Shown here in pieces: positions 1-8,767 of a DNA stretch of 64,000 nt. Under the pieces are notes generated by a model. That model searched no databases. It was given only the letters and a program-made list of their open reading frames with translations, and was not told the DNA's origin. Both the position numbers and the translations under genes were made by a program. This DNA comes from Eubacteriales bacterium (GTDB lineage Bacteria; Bacillota; Clostridia; Lachnospirales; Lachnospiraceae): the NCBI GenBank assembly GCA_030524545.1, contig JAUNGM010000003.1, positions 163,094 through 227,093 of the forward strand, written 5' to 3'. The number at the start of each line of letters is the position of its first letter. Position 1 is the first letter of the stretch.

Positions 1-204
1 CTTGACACAGGCGTATGCGTAGAGGATGAGGACGGCGATAGATTTTGGTGTCACTTCCGAAGCGATAGCATTGAAATTATGACAAGAAGATACGAAAGGT
101 ATCAGGAGTATATGAAGCGGGAAAAGACAGCAGAATATGACAACTATTCAGTTGCATGGGAAACGGAAGAAGAAATAGCAAAGAGGAAGGAAGATCTTAA
201 ATAA
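1..204 (+). CDS. 3' end of an unknown protein (partial)
   Basis: An open frame runs from the first base to a TAA at 202-204 and gives the last 67 residues of a hydrophilic, charged protein. Its start lies outside the window. It ends two bases before the next gene, so it is probably in the same accessory-element operon. I recognise no domain in the visible part. Confidence 0.6.
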   Translation, partial: LDTGVCVEDEDGDRFWCHFRSDSIEIMTRRYERYQEYMKREKTAEYDNYSVAWETEEEIAKRKEDLK

Positions 205-206
205 TT

Positions 207-968
207 ATGGAATTAAAAATTGTTACGCAGTTCGGAGAAAACATTTTTGATATGCCTGGCGAGAAAGTGATTGAGATTTTACATCACGCTATGCTGTATG
301 CTGAGGAAAAAGAAAAGTCTGTCGGAGCATCTCGGCAGGAGCCAGCAGGAAGGCCGCTCATTGACGGAGGCGTCGTTGGGGCAGCAAAAGATGATGAGAA
401 AATAGCCGAAAAGCAAAATAGCGGGGAAACGGCGATTACGGAGCCTAAGAGGATGTCGGATAAAACGAAAGAACATACCCGGAACGACAGCCTATTTGGG
501 ACCGAGTGGAGAAACGCCACATCCGAAAGTAAAGTGCCGAGAGATTATGGAGGTCATGAGGAAGGTTACAGAGGATTTCTTTATATCAAATGCCCAGTTT
601 GCGGGAAAACAAAAGGATTTTGTACGAAATCTAATATCACGGATCATATCTGTGAATGCGGACATAAATTCCAACTGGAAGGATTGAAACCAATGTACGT
701 CCATTGTGAGTGCGGGAGAGATTTCAAGTATTTTACCAATATTGATGATGAGAGATTTGAATATCACTGTATGAGTTGTGGATCTCCGGTTGATATGCGG
801 ATTAATAAAAGGGGAACAGCATATGTTAATTTAGTCCAAAATCGCTCGGGGGGGGGGATTTCTGATACTGGAAATTTTGGTATAAAGGCAGGTGGAAGAT
901 ATGACCGAAAATATAAAAAAGCAGGGACGGGCAGAATGCCCCTCCTGTGGCCAACTAATAGGGTTTGA
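207..968 (+). CDS. Zinc-ribbon-like protein; 3' end disturbed by a G10 tract
   Basis: Hypothetical protein with a variable, charged N-terminal half and a cysteine-rich C-terminal half from about residue 125. Visible metal-site motifs are CPVCGKTKGFC, CECGHKF, CECGRDF and CMSCG, which suggest two zinc ribbons. A run of ten G at 848-857 lies near the 3' end. In the sequence as given the frame continues to 968 and overlaps the next gene. With one G fewer it would stop at 883-885, just before the ribosome binding site of the next gene, which is the more natural arrangement. The last ~37 residues are therefore doubtful. Function unknown; probably part of a mobile element. Confidence 0.6.
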   Translation: MELKIVTQFGENIFDMPGEKVIEILHHAMLYAEEKEKSVGASRQEPAGRPLIDGGVVGAAKDDEKIAEKQNSGETAITEPKRMSDKTKEHTRNDSLFGTEWRNATSESKVPRDYGGHEEGYRGFLYIKCPVCGKTKGFCTKSNITDHICECGHKFQLEGLKPMYVHCECGRDFKYFTNIDDERFEYHCMSCGSPVDMRINKRGTAYVNLVQNRSGGGISDTGNFGIKAGGRYDRKYKKAGTGRMPLLWPTNRV

Positions 969-1221
969 TATAAAAAATCCATTAAGAAAAACGCAACTTA
1001 TCAAATGTCCCGTATGCAAAAAGTTTAGTTGGACGGCAACGGATACTATATCGGGATGCTTGTTACAGTTGGCGAAATATGAGGAAACAGGCTTTTCGCC
1101 TGTTCAGGTTATGGCTTTGCGGGCGTTGTGGAAGGAATGCAGAAAATATCCGGAGATTAGAGCAAAATTGGATGAATGGGAGGCGAAACTTAGTGAGATT
1201 GGAACCGAGAAAAAAGAGTGA
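901..1221 (+). CDS. Small zinc-finger protein
   Basis: Hypothetical 106-residue protein. ATG at 901 is preferred over GTG at 892 because AGGTGG at 890-895 sits just in front of it. The N-terminal third has two CxxC pairs (CPSCGQ and CPVCKK) that look like one zinc ribbon; the C-terminal half is charged and helical. It is one of a run of small cysteine-rich proteins here. Function unknown. Confidence 0.6.
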   Translation: MTENIKKQGRAECPSCGQLIGFDIKNPLRKTQLIKCPVCKKFSWTATDTISGCLLQLAKYEETGFSPVQVMALRALWKECRKYPEIRAKLDEWEAKLSEIGTEKKE

Positions 1222-1240
1222 TCGGGGCGGATATGCGTGT

Positions 1241-1405
1241 ATGCCATTAAAGAAGAATATTCCGGAAGGGCAGCCGGGATGGGAACTGGTACAATGTCCG
1301 GAATGTAGAAACTGGTGCTGGCGGACGCCATTACTGAAAGCGGCAGAGAAAACAGGAGCGAAAGCATTGTGTACGGAATGCGCATTGCGGAAAGGATTGA
1401 AATGA
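1241..1405 (+). CDS. 54-residue cysteine-rich protein
   Basis: A short hypothetical protein with two CxxC pairs (CPECRNWC and CTECALRK), probably one zinc site. ATG 1241 is chosen because the longer frame from 1079 lies inside the upstream gene and the cysteine-rich part is all downstream of 1241. Its TGA overlaps the ATG of the next gene (ATGA at 1402-1405), which indicates translational coupling. Function unknown. Confidence 0.5.
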   Translation: MPLKKNIPEGQPGWELVQCPECRNWCWRTPLLKAAEKTGAKALCTECALRKGLK

Positions 1406-1923
1406 CGAATAGGGAAAAAGCAATCATTATGGCCCATACCGGAATTTGCATGTTGGAAGGTGAAAACTTTGATACTTACCATAGATACATACAAGAAATC
1501 ATGGGGAGGCCGGTATATACACATGAGCTTGCTGAAAAAAGTGTGATGGATGAAATTGCGGAAAAGAGCAGAACGGACTTTCTCTCAATTTGCAAGAAAC
1601 AAGAAGCGGACAGCCGTATGGAGGGAGTAACGCCTGTGTTTCGAGAGCGTGAAAGCGTCATGGCAGTTGATTACGCAGACGGAACCGGGGAGGCGAAGAA
1701 AATCAAATATGCGGACTGGTTATGCCCTTCCTGCGGATGGTTTGTAGGCGAAAGGTATCTGCCGAGGATGCACAGTCAGCAAAAGTCCGATTATTGTTCC
1801 CGGTGCGGACAGGCTATTGATTGGACAAAGATCACCAAAGAGGAATGGGATACGGCAAAGAAGCGGATGGAGGAATTAAACGCTAAAAATTCTTTTCAAC
1901 ACAGAAATCAGAAAGGCGTGTGA
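1402..1923 (+). CDS. Accessory-element protein with C-terminal zinc ribbon
   Basis: A 173-residue hypothetical protein starting at ATG 1402 and overlapping the previous stop. The N-terminal part contains a helical segment ending in IMGRPVYTHEL, a motif I associate with hypothetical proteins of Clostridia phages and conjugative elements (memory, not a search). The C-terminal part has CPSCGW and CSRCGQ pairs, fitting a zinc ribbon. A longer frame from 1315 exists but lies within the upstream gene. Role unknown. Confidence 0.6.
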   Translation: MTNREKAIIMAHTGICMLEGENFDTYHRYIQEIMGRPVYTHELAEKSVMDEIAEKSRTDFLSICKKQEADSRMEGVTPVFRERESVMAVDYADGTGEAKKIKYADWLCPSCGWFVGERYLPRMHSQQKSDYCSRCGQAIDWTKITKEEWDTAKKRMEELNAKNSFQHRNQKGV

Positions 1924-1929
1924 AAAAAT

Positions 1930-2118
1930 ATGGGAAAAGGGAATGTTAAGAAAAAGAAACGGGCAAAAGGAACATGTGAAACCTGCGGCAATACTGTTTA
2001 TTGTGGTGACGGATGCCATATCTGTCTGGAAAGCCAGGAGGGGCCTAAGTATGTAATAGACGACTGGGAACCGGCAGAGGATTATTTCTGGTGTGGTGGG
2101 AAAAAGTATGAGGAATAG
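1930..2118 (+). CDS. Small basic cysteine-rich protein
   Basis: A 62-residue hypothetical protein: a lysine-rich start, then CETCGNTVYCGDGCHIC, a compact cluster likely to bind zinc, then an acidic aromatic tail. It follows the preceding gene by six bases. Function unknown. Confidence 0.5.
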   Translation: MGKGNVKKKKRAKGTCETCGNTVYCGDGCHICLESQEGPKYVIDDWEPAEDYFWCGGKKYEE

Positions 2119-2129
2119 GAGAGAAAAAG

Positions 2130-2411
2130 ATGGATTTTGAAACAAAGGTTGTTACATTTATGAGCGCATTATTTGATGTATATATGGATGAGGAAGAACG
2201 GCAAATGAACTTCCTGCCAAGGATTGAACTGAAAGAGGAAACACTGACAGAAGATTTTACCTGTATGATTTATGCTATTATGATGTTTTATAAGCAGGTG
2301 ACAAATGATAACATTGACGCACTGGGGTTTTCACATATATGTAATAGGCTGGTGTTTCAACAGATATGCAAAGATCATGGCATCAAATTAGGGGAGGCGC
2401 CGCATGAATAA
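2130..2411 (+). CDS. Hypothetical protein upstream of ssb
   Basis: A 93-residue, mostly helical, acidic protein with no motif I recognise. It has a GGAGAGAAAAAG ribosome binding region before ATG 2130. Its 3' end overlaps the SSB start by eight bases, so it is probably translated from the same mRNA. Confidence 0.55.
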   Translation: MDFETKVVTFMSALFDVYMDEEERQMNFLPRIELKEETLTEDFTCMIYAIMMFYKQVTNDNIDALGFSHICNRLVFQQICKDHGIKLGEAPHE

Positions 2412-2934
2412 GGTTATACTGATGGGAAGATTGACAAGGGATATTGAAATACGGTATTCAGCAGGGGACAGCGCTATGGCGATTGCCCGGTATACCCTGG
2501 CAGTACCGAGGAGATTTAAACGGGAAGGAGAGGCAGATGTTGATTTTATATCCTGTGTCGCATTCGGAAAAGCTGCTGAATTTGCTGAGAAATATTTCCG
2601 GCAGGGAACAAAAATTGCGATTACCGGAAGAATACAGACTGGCTCTTATACGAACCGTGACGGTCAGAAAGTATATACAACTGATGTCGTAATCGAAGAT
2701 CAGGAATTTGCAGAGAGCAAGAGTGCAAACGAAGCAAACGCCAATCGGCAGAGGAGTGAAGGAAACACAGGCGGTCAGAGCAGCGTCCGTCAAAATGGCG
2801 GAGGCTATAAAAACGGAAATAGTCAAGGCCAGCAGGGGAGAGGGCAGTCCTATCAGCAGCAGTCTTTTTCTACAGACAAAGACGGATTTATGAATATTCC
2901 GGATGGAATAGATGATGAACTGCCTTTCCATTAA
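2404..2934 (+). CDS. ssb: Single-stranded DNA-binding protein
   Basis: Binds single-stranded DNA during replication, recombination or conjugative transfer. The first ~105 residues form the OB fold, beginning MNKVILMGRLTRDIEIRY with later motifs DFISCVAFGKAAEF and GRIQTGSY. A Gly/Gln/Asn-rich linker follows, and the protein ends in the acidic tip DDELPFH, which in this family recruits partner proteins. The 176-residue length is normal. Its position among hypothetical cysteine-rich genes suggests the copy carried by a mobile element rather than the housekeeping ssb, which usually lies between rpsF and rpsR. Confidence 0.93.
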   Translation: MNKVILMGRLTRDIEIRYSAGDSAMAIARYTLAVPRRFKREGEADVDFISCVAFGKAAEFAEKYFRQGTKIAITGRIQTGSYTNRDGQKVYTTDVVIEDQEFAESKSANEANANRQRSEGNTGGQSSVRQNGGGYKNGNSQGQQGRGQSYQQQSFSTDKDGFMNIPDGIDDELPFH

Positions 2935-2975
2935 ATGAGGTGAATGTTACGATAACGAAATTGTTAGAGGGTGAT

Positions 2976-3131
2976 ATGATGGAATGCGATAATAAGAAAT
3001 GTGAATATATTTGTGATACATCGCTTGGTAGTTATTGTACCCTTACGAATGAACCGGTAGAAACTACCAGGTGTCACTATGAAGAACAGAAAGATTTAGA
3101 AAACGATATTTTTACAGAGGTCAGTCGTTAA
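2976..3131 (+). CDS. Small cysteine-rich protein
   Basis: About 51 residues from ATG 2976 (or 2979), which has GAGGGTG just upstream; the longer frame from GTG 2940 lacks a comparable site. Five cysteines are clustered around CDNKKCEYIC and YCTLTNEP. Probable metal-binding protein of unknown role, downstream of ssb. Confidence 0.45.
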   Translation: MMECDNKKCEYICDTSLGSYCTLTNEPVETTRCHYEEQKDLENDIFTEVSR

Positions 3132-3158
3132 ACTGGAATTTAGGAGGTGAAAAACAGG

Positions 3159-3494
3159 ATGGCGGCAGGAAAATGTACGGCAGCATATTATACTGATGAA
3201 TGGCACGGATATGGATGCAGTATAACGGAAGGGGCGTGTATGTTCCTTTTCCCGGATAGTAAAGCATGTGCTGAGAAGTATGGAGAAGGCCCGGATGCAG
3301 AATATTCAGAAGACGATCCGGATGAATGCGCGGATTTTGAATGTATTCATCAGCAATATGGAATTTGCAACTTTGATGATAAGGAGTGTGAGGGCTTGGA
3401 GTGTTCACTCTGGTGTGGGTGCGTTCATTGTATTCATGGAAGTGAGGGCGATAATACTTGCGAAAAACCTATTGCCACTGATAATGAAGAATGA
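3159..3494 (+). CDS. Cysteine-rich acidic protein
   Basis: A 111-residue hypothetical protein from ATG 3159, served by TAGGAGG at 3141-3147. It is acidic and contains more than a dozen cysteines, including a dense C-terminal cluster. The spacing is irregular, which could mean several zinc sites or an iron-sulfur cluster. It is the last gene of the accessory block; beyond it there is about 110 bases without a gene and then a terminator. Confidence 0.5.
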   Translation: MAAGKCTAAYYTDEWHGYGCSITEGACMFLFPDSKACAEKYGEGPDAEYSEDDPDECADFECIHQQYGICNFDDKECEGLECSLWCGCVHCIHGSEGDNTCEKPIATDNEE

Positions 3495-3611
3495 TAAAAT
3501 ACTCAACAAATGTTGGATTTTGGTGACAACCCTTTAACATGAGGGATGCGATGCTGATAGAGTAATGGAATAAAATAATCGAACAAGATAATTGAACAGG
3601 CTAATCGGAAA

Positions 3612-3652
3612 ACAGCGCTATGCGGCAGGAAAATATCGCCGCATAGCGCTGT
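3612..3652. terminator. Perfect 15-bp inverted repeat, probable terminator
   Basis: ACAGCGCTATGCGGC at 3612-3626 pairs exactly with 3638-3652 around an 11-base loop. It lies just beyond the stop of the capA-like gene on the minus strand and after the accessory genes on the plus strand. The T-rich flanks are short, so termination efficiency is uncertain. Confidence 0.6.
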
Positions 3653-3670
3653 GTTGTGTAAAAGGACTAT

Positions 3671-5188
3671 TTACGCAGTTTCACTTTCCGGATCATTATC
3701 CTGCTTCGGATTATTTTCCTGCTCCGATTCAGTATCACTGCCGGTCTCCTGCGTGGTCTCCGCCGCAGGAATCCAGGAACTGCGTTCCTGAATCTTGTTC
3801 ATGATCCTGGTAGCTTCCTCGCCTTCGGCGGGAGTTGGCTGATAATTATTGTAGCTGTAATCGGAGGAAACCGAACAGGGAATGATATTTGTCACATTGT
3901 CTGCTTTTACCCCATCTTTATCAATGGTAAAGGTCTGCTGGAAGATCATGGTGTCCATATCGCTCGGATAAGTATTGCCGCCAAAGCAGAAGTTGCCCAG
4001 GCTGTAGACGATATTTTTGCCCTTGTATTCTTCAATCCCCTGCAGGACATGTGGATGGTGGCCACAGACAAGGTCAGCGCCTTCGTCGATGGCAAGACGC
4101 CCAAGAGTCATCTGATTCGTATCCGGTACCGTTTCCTTTTCGTTGCCCCAATGGAAGATGACAATGATAAGCTGGGCACCGTCCGCCTTTACTTTTGCGA
4201 TATTGGTCTTTAGCTGTTCCGTACGTTCCAGATGGTCATTCAATTCATAAATTCCAACCAGTCCCACCTTGATTCCCTTTACATCCACCACTGCAGTTTC
4301 ATCATAACCAAAATGGACAATTCCTTCCGCATCCAAAGCGGCCATCGTATCGGTAAAGCTCTGTTCGCCGTAATCGTGACTGTGATTATTGGCGGTATTG
4401 ACCGTTTCAACAGAACTGCAGGAGAGGATTCCTGCAAATTCGGCAGGGGCCTTAAAGGCAAACTGCTTGTCCTCCCGGGTATCCAGGTCTGTCAAAGTTC
4501 CTTCGAAGTTTGCTATGGTAAGATCATCTGCGCTGAAAATGCTTTTTACGTTCTGCATAAAATACTCTTTGCCATAGCTGTAAAAATAAGCATTCAGGCT
4601 GCTGTCATAGTCAAAATATTCATCTGTGCCGAGAGTACAGTCTCCTACGACACTGACTGTGAGAGAAACCGGTTCAGCAGGGAGGGCAGAAGTATCCTCG
4701 CTGTCTGCTATGCCGTCTCCGTCACTTCCTTCTCCGTCCTTTTGGGAAGAGCTTTTGCCGGATTTTGTATCTTCCATGGAAACAGAATCTGCATTACCGG
4801 AAGAAGCGGCGGTGGATTTGTCCTTTCCGCAGCCGGAGCATCCCCGGATAACGAATAGGAGAAGAACCAGAAGAAGCAGGGCCGCGGCACCTGTAATGAT
4901 CCTGATTTTTAATTGTTGTTTTCTGTAATAGGCTGATCTGCGGTAAATTTTGCGTTTTCTGGAGTTGCGCTGCCCTGTGGAGGCGGATTTCTTATAGGGA
5001 CTTGCATTACGCTTTTCGCCGGAACTGCGGGCTTTTCTCTGTTCTGCCGTCCTGTCCGACGCTGTGCGAATGTTCTGACGGGAAGCAGCCCTCTCAGCAG
5101 TATTGCGTCTGCTCTGACCGGAGTCTGTTCTGCCGGAAGCAGCCCTGCGGGGATTTGGGCCGGGTGTTTTATCTGTTGGATTGTTCAT
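3671..5188 (-). CDS. CapA-family membrane-anchored protein
   Basis: A CapA/PgsA-like protein (metallophosphatase fold), a family tied to poly-gamma-glutamate or capsule formation. The start at 5188 is preferred because AAGGAGAA lies just upstream; the longer frame to 5227 has none. Residues 1-95 are very basic and low-complexity. A membrane segment lies near residues 96-115, so the rest is outside the cell. The CapA domain follows a Ser/Asp-rich linker, with [32 protein letters not shown] and GHHPHVLQG visible. No pgsB or pgsC is present nearby, so polyglutamate synthesis is not implied. A Glu/Ser/Thr-rich tail closes the protein. Confidence 0.88.
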   Translation of the reverse strand: MNNPTDKTPGPNPRRAASGRTDSGQSRRNTAERAASRQNIRTASDRTAEQRKARSSGEKRNASPYKKSASTGQRNSRKRKIYRRSAYYRKQQLKIRIITGAAALLLLVLLLFVIRGCSGCGKDKSTAASSGNADSVSMEDTKSGKSSSQKDGEGSDGDGIADSEDTSALPAEPVSLTVSVVGDCTLGTDEYFDYDSSLNAYFYSYGKEYFMQNVKSIFSADDLTIANFEGTLTDLDTREDKQFAFKAPAEFAGILSCSSVETVNTANNHSHDYGEQSFTDTMAALDAEGIVHFGYDETAVVDVKGIKVGLVGIYELNDHLERTEQLKTNIAKVKADGAQLIIVIFHWGNEKETVPDTNQMTLGRLAIDEGADLVCGHHPHVLQGIEEYKGKNIVYSLGNFCFGGNTYPSDMDTMIFQQTFTIDKDGVKADNVTNIIPCSVSSDYSYNNYQPTPAEGEEATRIMNKIQERSSWIPAAETTQETGSDTESEQENNPKQDNDPESETA

Positions 5189-5267
5189 ACATTTCTCCTT
5201 CTTCTTCCGTATTATCTTATCTACCAAAAGTATAGAAACTTTTCACACTTTCGTCAATATCTATCTC

Positions 5268-5296
5268 TTTTCATCGTATCCTTTTTTTGATATAAT
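5268..5296 (+). promoter_or_regulatory. Probable promoter of nfo
   Basis: TTTTCA at 5268-5273 and TATAAT at 5291-5296 with a 17-base spacer, 35 bases before the endonuclease IV start. Confidence 0.5.
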
Positions 5297-5330
5297 GGTT
5301 AAGATTTTATTACAGAGAAGAGGAAAGAAT

Positions 5331-6173
5331 ATGTTATATATAGGCAATCATACCACATCTTCCAAGGGCTATGCCGCAATGGCGCGCCAGATGATTCAAA
5401 ACGGCGGAAATACGTTCGCCTTCTTTACCAGAAATCCCCGGGGAGGAAAAGCGAAAGCCATTGACCCGAAGGATGTGGAAGCATATCGTGCACTTGCCGA
5501 AGAAAATCACTTTGGAAAAATTGTTGCACATGCACCCTATACCATGAATGCATGTGCGGCGAAAGAGAATCTTCGCGTATTTGCGCGGGAAACTATGGCA
5601 GACGACCTTGCCCGAATGGAGATGACTCCGGGCAATTATTATAATTTCCATCCCGGCAGCCATGTGGGACAGGGAGCAGAGGAAGGAATCCGCAAGATTG
5701 CAGAGATTCTGAATGCCGTACTTACAGAGGAGCAGACGACAACCGTTCTTCTGGAGACCATGGCAGGCAAAGGCTCGGAAGTTGGCGGTACCTTTGAAGA
5801 AATCCGTGCTGTTATGGATCTGGTGGAAAAGAAAGAGAAGCTTGGTGTCTGCCTTGATACCTGCCATGTCTGGGATGGAGGATATGATATCGTTCATGAC
5901 CTGGACGGCGTTTTGGGCGCGTTTGACAGCATCATCGGGCTGTCCAATCTGAAAGCAGTGCATCTGAACGACAGTCTGAATGGACTTGGGAGCCATAAGG
6001 ACCGTCATGCAAAAATCGGGGAAGGACAGATTGGAATGGAAGCTCTTGTAAATGTGATCCGTCATCCGGCACTTCAGGGAATTCCTTTTATTCTGGAAAC
6101 ACCCAATGACGATGAAGGCTGGACAAAGGAAATCGCGTCCCTTCGAAAAGCACATGAGGAGACGAGAGAATGA
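5331..6173 (+). CDS. nfo: Endonuclease IV (AP endonuclease)
   Basis: Cleaves DNA 5' of abasic sites in base excision repair. The 280-residue length fits the family. Metal-ligand motifs are visible: [50 protein letters not shown] and ETPND. ATG 5331 follows GAAGAGGAAAG; an upstream in-frame ATG at 5181 would overlap the promoter. Its TGA overlaps the ATG of the barnase-like lipoprotein gene, so the two are co-translated. Confidence 0.95.
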   Translation: MLYIGNHTTSSKGYAAMARQMIQNGGNTFAFFTRNPRGGKAKAIDPKDVEAYRALAEENHFGKIVAHAPYTMNACAAKENLRVFARETMADDLARMEMTPGNYYNFHPGSHVGQGAEEGIRKIAEILNAVLTEEQTTTVLLETMAGKGSEVGGTFEEIRAVMDLVEKKEKLGVCLDTCHVWDGGYDIVHDLDGVLGAFDSIIGLSNLKAVHLNDSLNGLGSHKDRHAKIGEGQIGMEALVNVIRHPALQGIPFILETPNDDEGWTKEIASLRKAHEETRE

Positions 6174-6889
6174 AGAAATTAAAACTGTTCCTGACCACCT
6201 TTCTGTTAATTTTTGTCCTTGCGTATGCAGGCTGCGGCAGTGAAGGAGATACTGCGCAGGAAAGCACCATGCAGGAAGAAGACAATGCGGATACCCAGGA
6301 TCCGGAAGAGATCGAAGCGGCTTTTGAGGATGAACTGATTCCCCTGGAAGGGGACGAGCTGGCTTTGATGGAAGAGTCCACGGGAGAAGGCATCTCAGAG
6401 GATGATGAAATGGTACCTCTGGATGAGGACGAGATGGAGCAGGAGGATGCGGACAATGCGGTGATGGAGGATGATTCCTCAGACTCCGGGGCAGACAGTC
6501 CGGCAGATGAATCTTCAACAGAGGACGGTGCCTCCGGCGGTATTCAGGTGAAAGAGGACGGCACCTATACAGGCAAAGAGGAGGTTGCGGTCTACATTCA
6601 TACCTATGGCCATCTGCCTTCAAACTATATAACGAAGAAGGAAGCACAGGAGCTTGGCTGGGTAAGCAGTAAAGGCAATCTGGATGAAGTCGCTCCGGGC
6701 AAAAGTATCGGAGGAGATAAATTCGGCAATTACGACAAGATGCTTCCGGAAGAAGACGGACGGACCTATCAGGAATGCGATATTGATTTTGACGGAGGAT
6801 TCCGCAATGAGAAGAGAATCGTATATTCCAGCGACGGCCTGATCTTCTATACGGAAGACCATTATGAGACGTTTGAACAGCTCTACTAA
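6170..6889 (+). CDS. Lipid-anchored barnase-family ribonuclease
   Basis: A secreted lipoprotein ending in a guanyl-preferring ribonuclease domain. Residues 1-21 are a signal peptide with lipobox LAYAGC (lipidated Cys22). Residues 25-125 are a strongly acidic Glu/Asp/Ser linker. From about residue 130 the sequence follows Bacillus barnase closely: [35 protein letters not shown] and [15 protein letters not shown]. Barnase catalytic positions are kept: Lys27 as Lys156, Glu73 as Glu202, Arg83 and Arg87 as Arg212 and Arg216, and His102 as His231. Known barnases are normally freely secreted and have a barstar inhibitor; I see no barstar-like gene in the window. It is coupled to nfo by ATGA overlap. 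Activity is inferred from conserved residues. Confidence 0.9.
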   Translation: MKKLKLFLTTFLLIFVLAYAGCGSEGDTAQESTMQEEDNADTQDPEEIEAAFEDELIPLEGDELALMEESTGEGISEDDEMVPLDEDEMEQEDADNAVMEDDSSDSGADSPADESSTEDGASGGIQVKEDGTYTGKEEVAVYIHTYGHLPSNYITKKEAQELGWVSSKGNLDEVAPGKSIGGDKFGNYDKMLPEEDGRTYQECDIDFDGGFRNEKRIVYSSDGLIFYTEDHYETFEQLY

Positions 6890-6908
6890 ATGCTTGTAAT
6901 CTGCAAAA

Positions 6909-6938
6909 GAAGGGCGCCTGCATTGCCGGTGCCCTCTT
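6909..6938 (+). terminator. Terminator after the barnase gene
   Basis: AGGGCGCC pairs with GGTGCCCT (one G-U) around a 9-base loop, followed by TCTTTATAT. Confidence 0.6.
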
Positions 6939-7015
6939 TATATGCTAAAGACAAAAATGTTTCGCAGCGTAAATTCTTTGTCTGCGGGACAGAAATTATG
7001 GAAGGAAAATGGGAA

Positions 7016-8188
7016 ATGGAAAGAAGATACAAACGGACATTATATGCAAGTTATCTTGGGTATATCACCCAGGCAATCGTCAATAACCTGGCACCGCTTT
7101 TATTTGTCACATTTCAGAAGGAATACGGCATTTCTGTGGCGCAGATCGGATTCCTGGTAACTTACAATTTTGCAGTACAGATGCTGGTGGATATTCTGGC
7201 AGCCAGATATGTGGAACGAATCGGATATAAGCCATCGATTCTTGCTGCTCATGTGTTTGCTGCGGCAGGTCTGATCGGAATGGGATTTCTGCCTGGAATG
7301 ACAGATAATCCATATGCAGGACTTCTGGCAGCTATTACGATTTATGCAGTGGGAGGCGGATTGATCGAGGTATTGGTAAGTCCCATTGTCCAGGCTCTTC
7401 CTATGGATGAAAAATCTGCAGCTATGAGCCTTCTTCATGCATTTTACTGCTGGGGCCATGTGCTGGTAGTGGTGCTTTCCACTGTGTTTTTCCAGGTGAT
7501 TGGAATTGAAAACTGGCGGATCCTGACAGTGCTCTGGGCAGTTGTCCCCATTTTTAATATCTTTTTGTACGCAGGGGCACCTATGAAGGTTCTTGTAGAG
7601 GAAGGAGAAGCTCTGTCTGCCGGAAAGCTGTTCAGTATGAAGCTTTTTTGGTGTTTCTTCCTGCTGATGATCTGTTCCGGCGCTTCCGAGCAGGCCATGA
7701 GCCAGTGGGCATCTTACTTTGCGGAAAGCGGACTTAAGGTTTCCAAGACAATGGGAGATCTGCTGGGGCCATGTATGTTTGCGATACTGATGGGTGCGTC
7801 CAGAACCTTTTACGGTATAAAAGGCGACAGGATCCCTCTGAAACGGTTTATCTCTCTCAGCAGTGTGCTCTGCATTTTCAGCTATCTTCTGGCTATTTTT
7901 GCGCCAAATCCGGTGCTTTCTCTGGCAGGCTGCGGAATCTGCGGGCTTTCTGTGGGAATTATGTGGCCGGGGGTCTTCAGCCTGGCAGCGGAGTACTGCC
8001 CACAGGGAGGTACGGCCATGTTTGCATTTCTTGCGCTTGCGGGAGATATTGGCTGCTCCGGAGGCCCAAGTGTGGTAGGAGGAATCTCGGGCGCCTTTGG
8101 AGGCGATTTAAAGACAGGGCTGATGGCTGCCATCGTGTTTCCTGTGATCCTGATCATAGGCGTTAATGCGCTGAAAAGAAGCAGATAG
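7016..8188 (+). CDS. MFS transporter
   Basis: A 390-residue Major Facilitator Superfamily permease with about twelve hydrophobic segments. ATG 7016 is chosen because GGAAGGAAAA lies nine bases upstream and the first membrane segment begins about ten residues later. Visible family features are the loop AARYVERIGYKPS between segments 2 and 3 and glycine-rich helices in the C-terminal half. The substrate cannot be told from sequence; the pattern resembles sugar or drug:H+ antiporters. A terminator follows directly, so it is probably monocistronic. Confidence 0.85.
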   Translation: MERRYKRTLYASYLGYITQAIVNNLAPLLFVTFQKEYGISVAQIGFLVTYNFAVQMLVDILAARYVERIGYKPSILAAHVFAAAGLIGMGFLPGMTDNPYAGLLAAITIYAVGGGLIEVLVSPIVQALPMDEKSAAMSLLHAFYCWGHVLVVVLSTVFFQVIGIENWRILTVLWAVVPIFNIFLYAGAPMKVLVEEGEALSAGKLFSMKLFWCFFLLMICSGASEQAMSQWASYFAESGLKVSKTMGDLLGPCMFAILMGASRTFYGIKGDRIPLKRFISLSSVLCIFSYLLAIFAPNPVLSLAGCGICGLSVGIMWPGVFSLAAEYCPQGGTAMFAFLALAGDIGCSGGPSVVGGISGAFGGDLKTGLMAAIVFPVILIIGVNALKRSR

Positions 8189-8206
8189 TTATATTAGGAT
8201 ATCTTA

Positions 8207-8234
8207 CAGCCGCTTTTTAGGCGGCTGTTTTTTT
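8207..8234 (+). terminator. Intrinsic terminator
   Basis: CAGCCGC (8207-8213) and GCGGCTG (8221-8227) form a 7-bp stem followed by seven T. It ends the MFS gene. Confidence 0.85.
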
Positions 8235-8368
8235 GCCTTAGATTTGCATTCCATACGAACGAGGAGTGATAATTTTTTTCGAAGCCGATGCTGCGGATCA
8301 TGTATAAATTACTGCTGGCCGGATAGAATAACTCCAAAACACATTTTCGGACAGAAGTTCGGAGGAAT

Positions 8369-8623
8369 ATGGTCACTGAGAGGGAAAATCCCTATGCAGA
8401 AGTATTCTCTCCATCCAGAAATATGCTGAAACCGCAGCTTCTGGTCAATGGCTGGGAAGCAGTGACTAATCTCTTTACCAGGGCATCCAGGCGCTGTCCG
8501 CATCTTGGCTGTGCACTGAAATGGAATAGTGTGGAACATACGTGGGATTGTCCCTGCCACGGCTCAAGGTTTGATGCAAAAGGCCGTCTGCTTGACAATC
8601 CGGCAAACGGGGATATAAGATAA
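8369..8623 (+). pseudogene. Relic of a Rieske-type FAD-dependent oxidoreductase
   Basis: An 84-residue frame holds only C-terminal pieces of a DadA-like oxidoreductase with a Rieske domain. First comes the segment NPYAEVFSPSRN typical of the end of the FAD domain, then, after a jump, the [2Fe-2S] ligands CPHLGC and CPCHGSRFDAKG. The ~350-residue flavin part is missing and there is an internal deletion between the two pieces. The four ligand residues survive, but no start or complete fold does, so I call it a pseudogene. Confidence 0.7.
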
Positions 8624-8710
8624 GGCCAGTAAAATGAGATGATACAGGAAATGTCTGCCGGAGCCGGATAAGATCTGTTGCTGAAAATCCCTGTAATAGA
8701 CAGAAACTGG

Positions 8711-8739
8711 TTGAACAATAAGAGCAATAGTAGTATAAT
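8711..8739 (+). promoter_or_regulatory. Promoter of the folate operon
   Basis: TTGAAC at 8711-8716 and TATAAT at 8734-8739 with a 17-base spacer. Transcription from here would give a leader of nearly 290 bases before folE. Confidence 0.75.
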
Positions 8740-8767
8740 GACCCCAGATAAATAATATGCAAAATAG

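Noticed and set aside
1063-1524. Minus-strand frame of 153 codons in the accessory block
   Set aside because: Opposite three plus-strand genes with coupled starts; no motif of its own.
3671-5188. Poly-gamma-glutamate synthesis locus
   Set aside because: Only the CapA-like gene is present; pgsB and pgsC are absent, so a capsule locus is not supported.
5334-6923. A 529-codon open frame on the minus strand
   Set aside because: It lies opposite nfo and the barnase gene, is rich in Ser/Pro/Cys/Arg as expected of a shadow frame, and has no ribosome binding site or motif.
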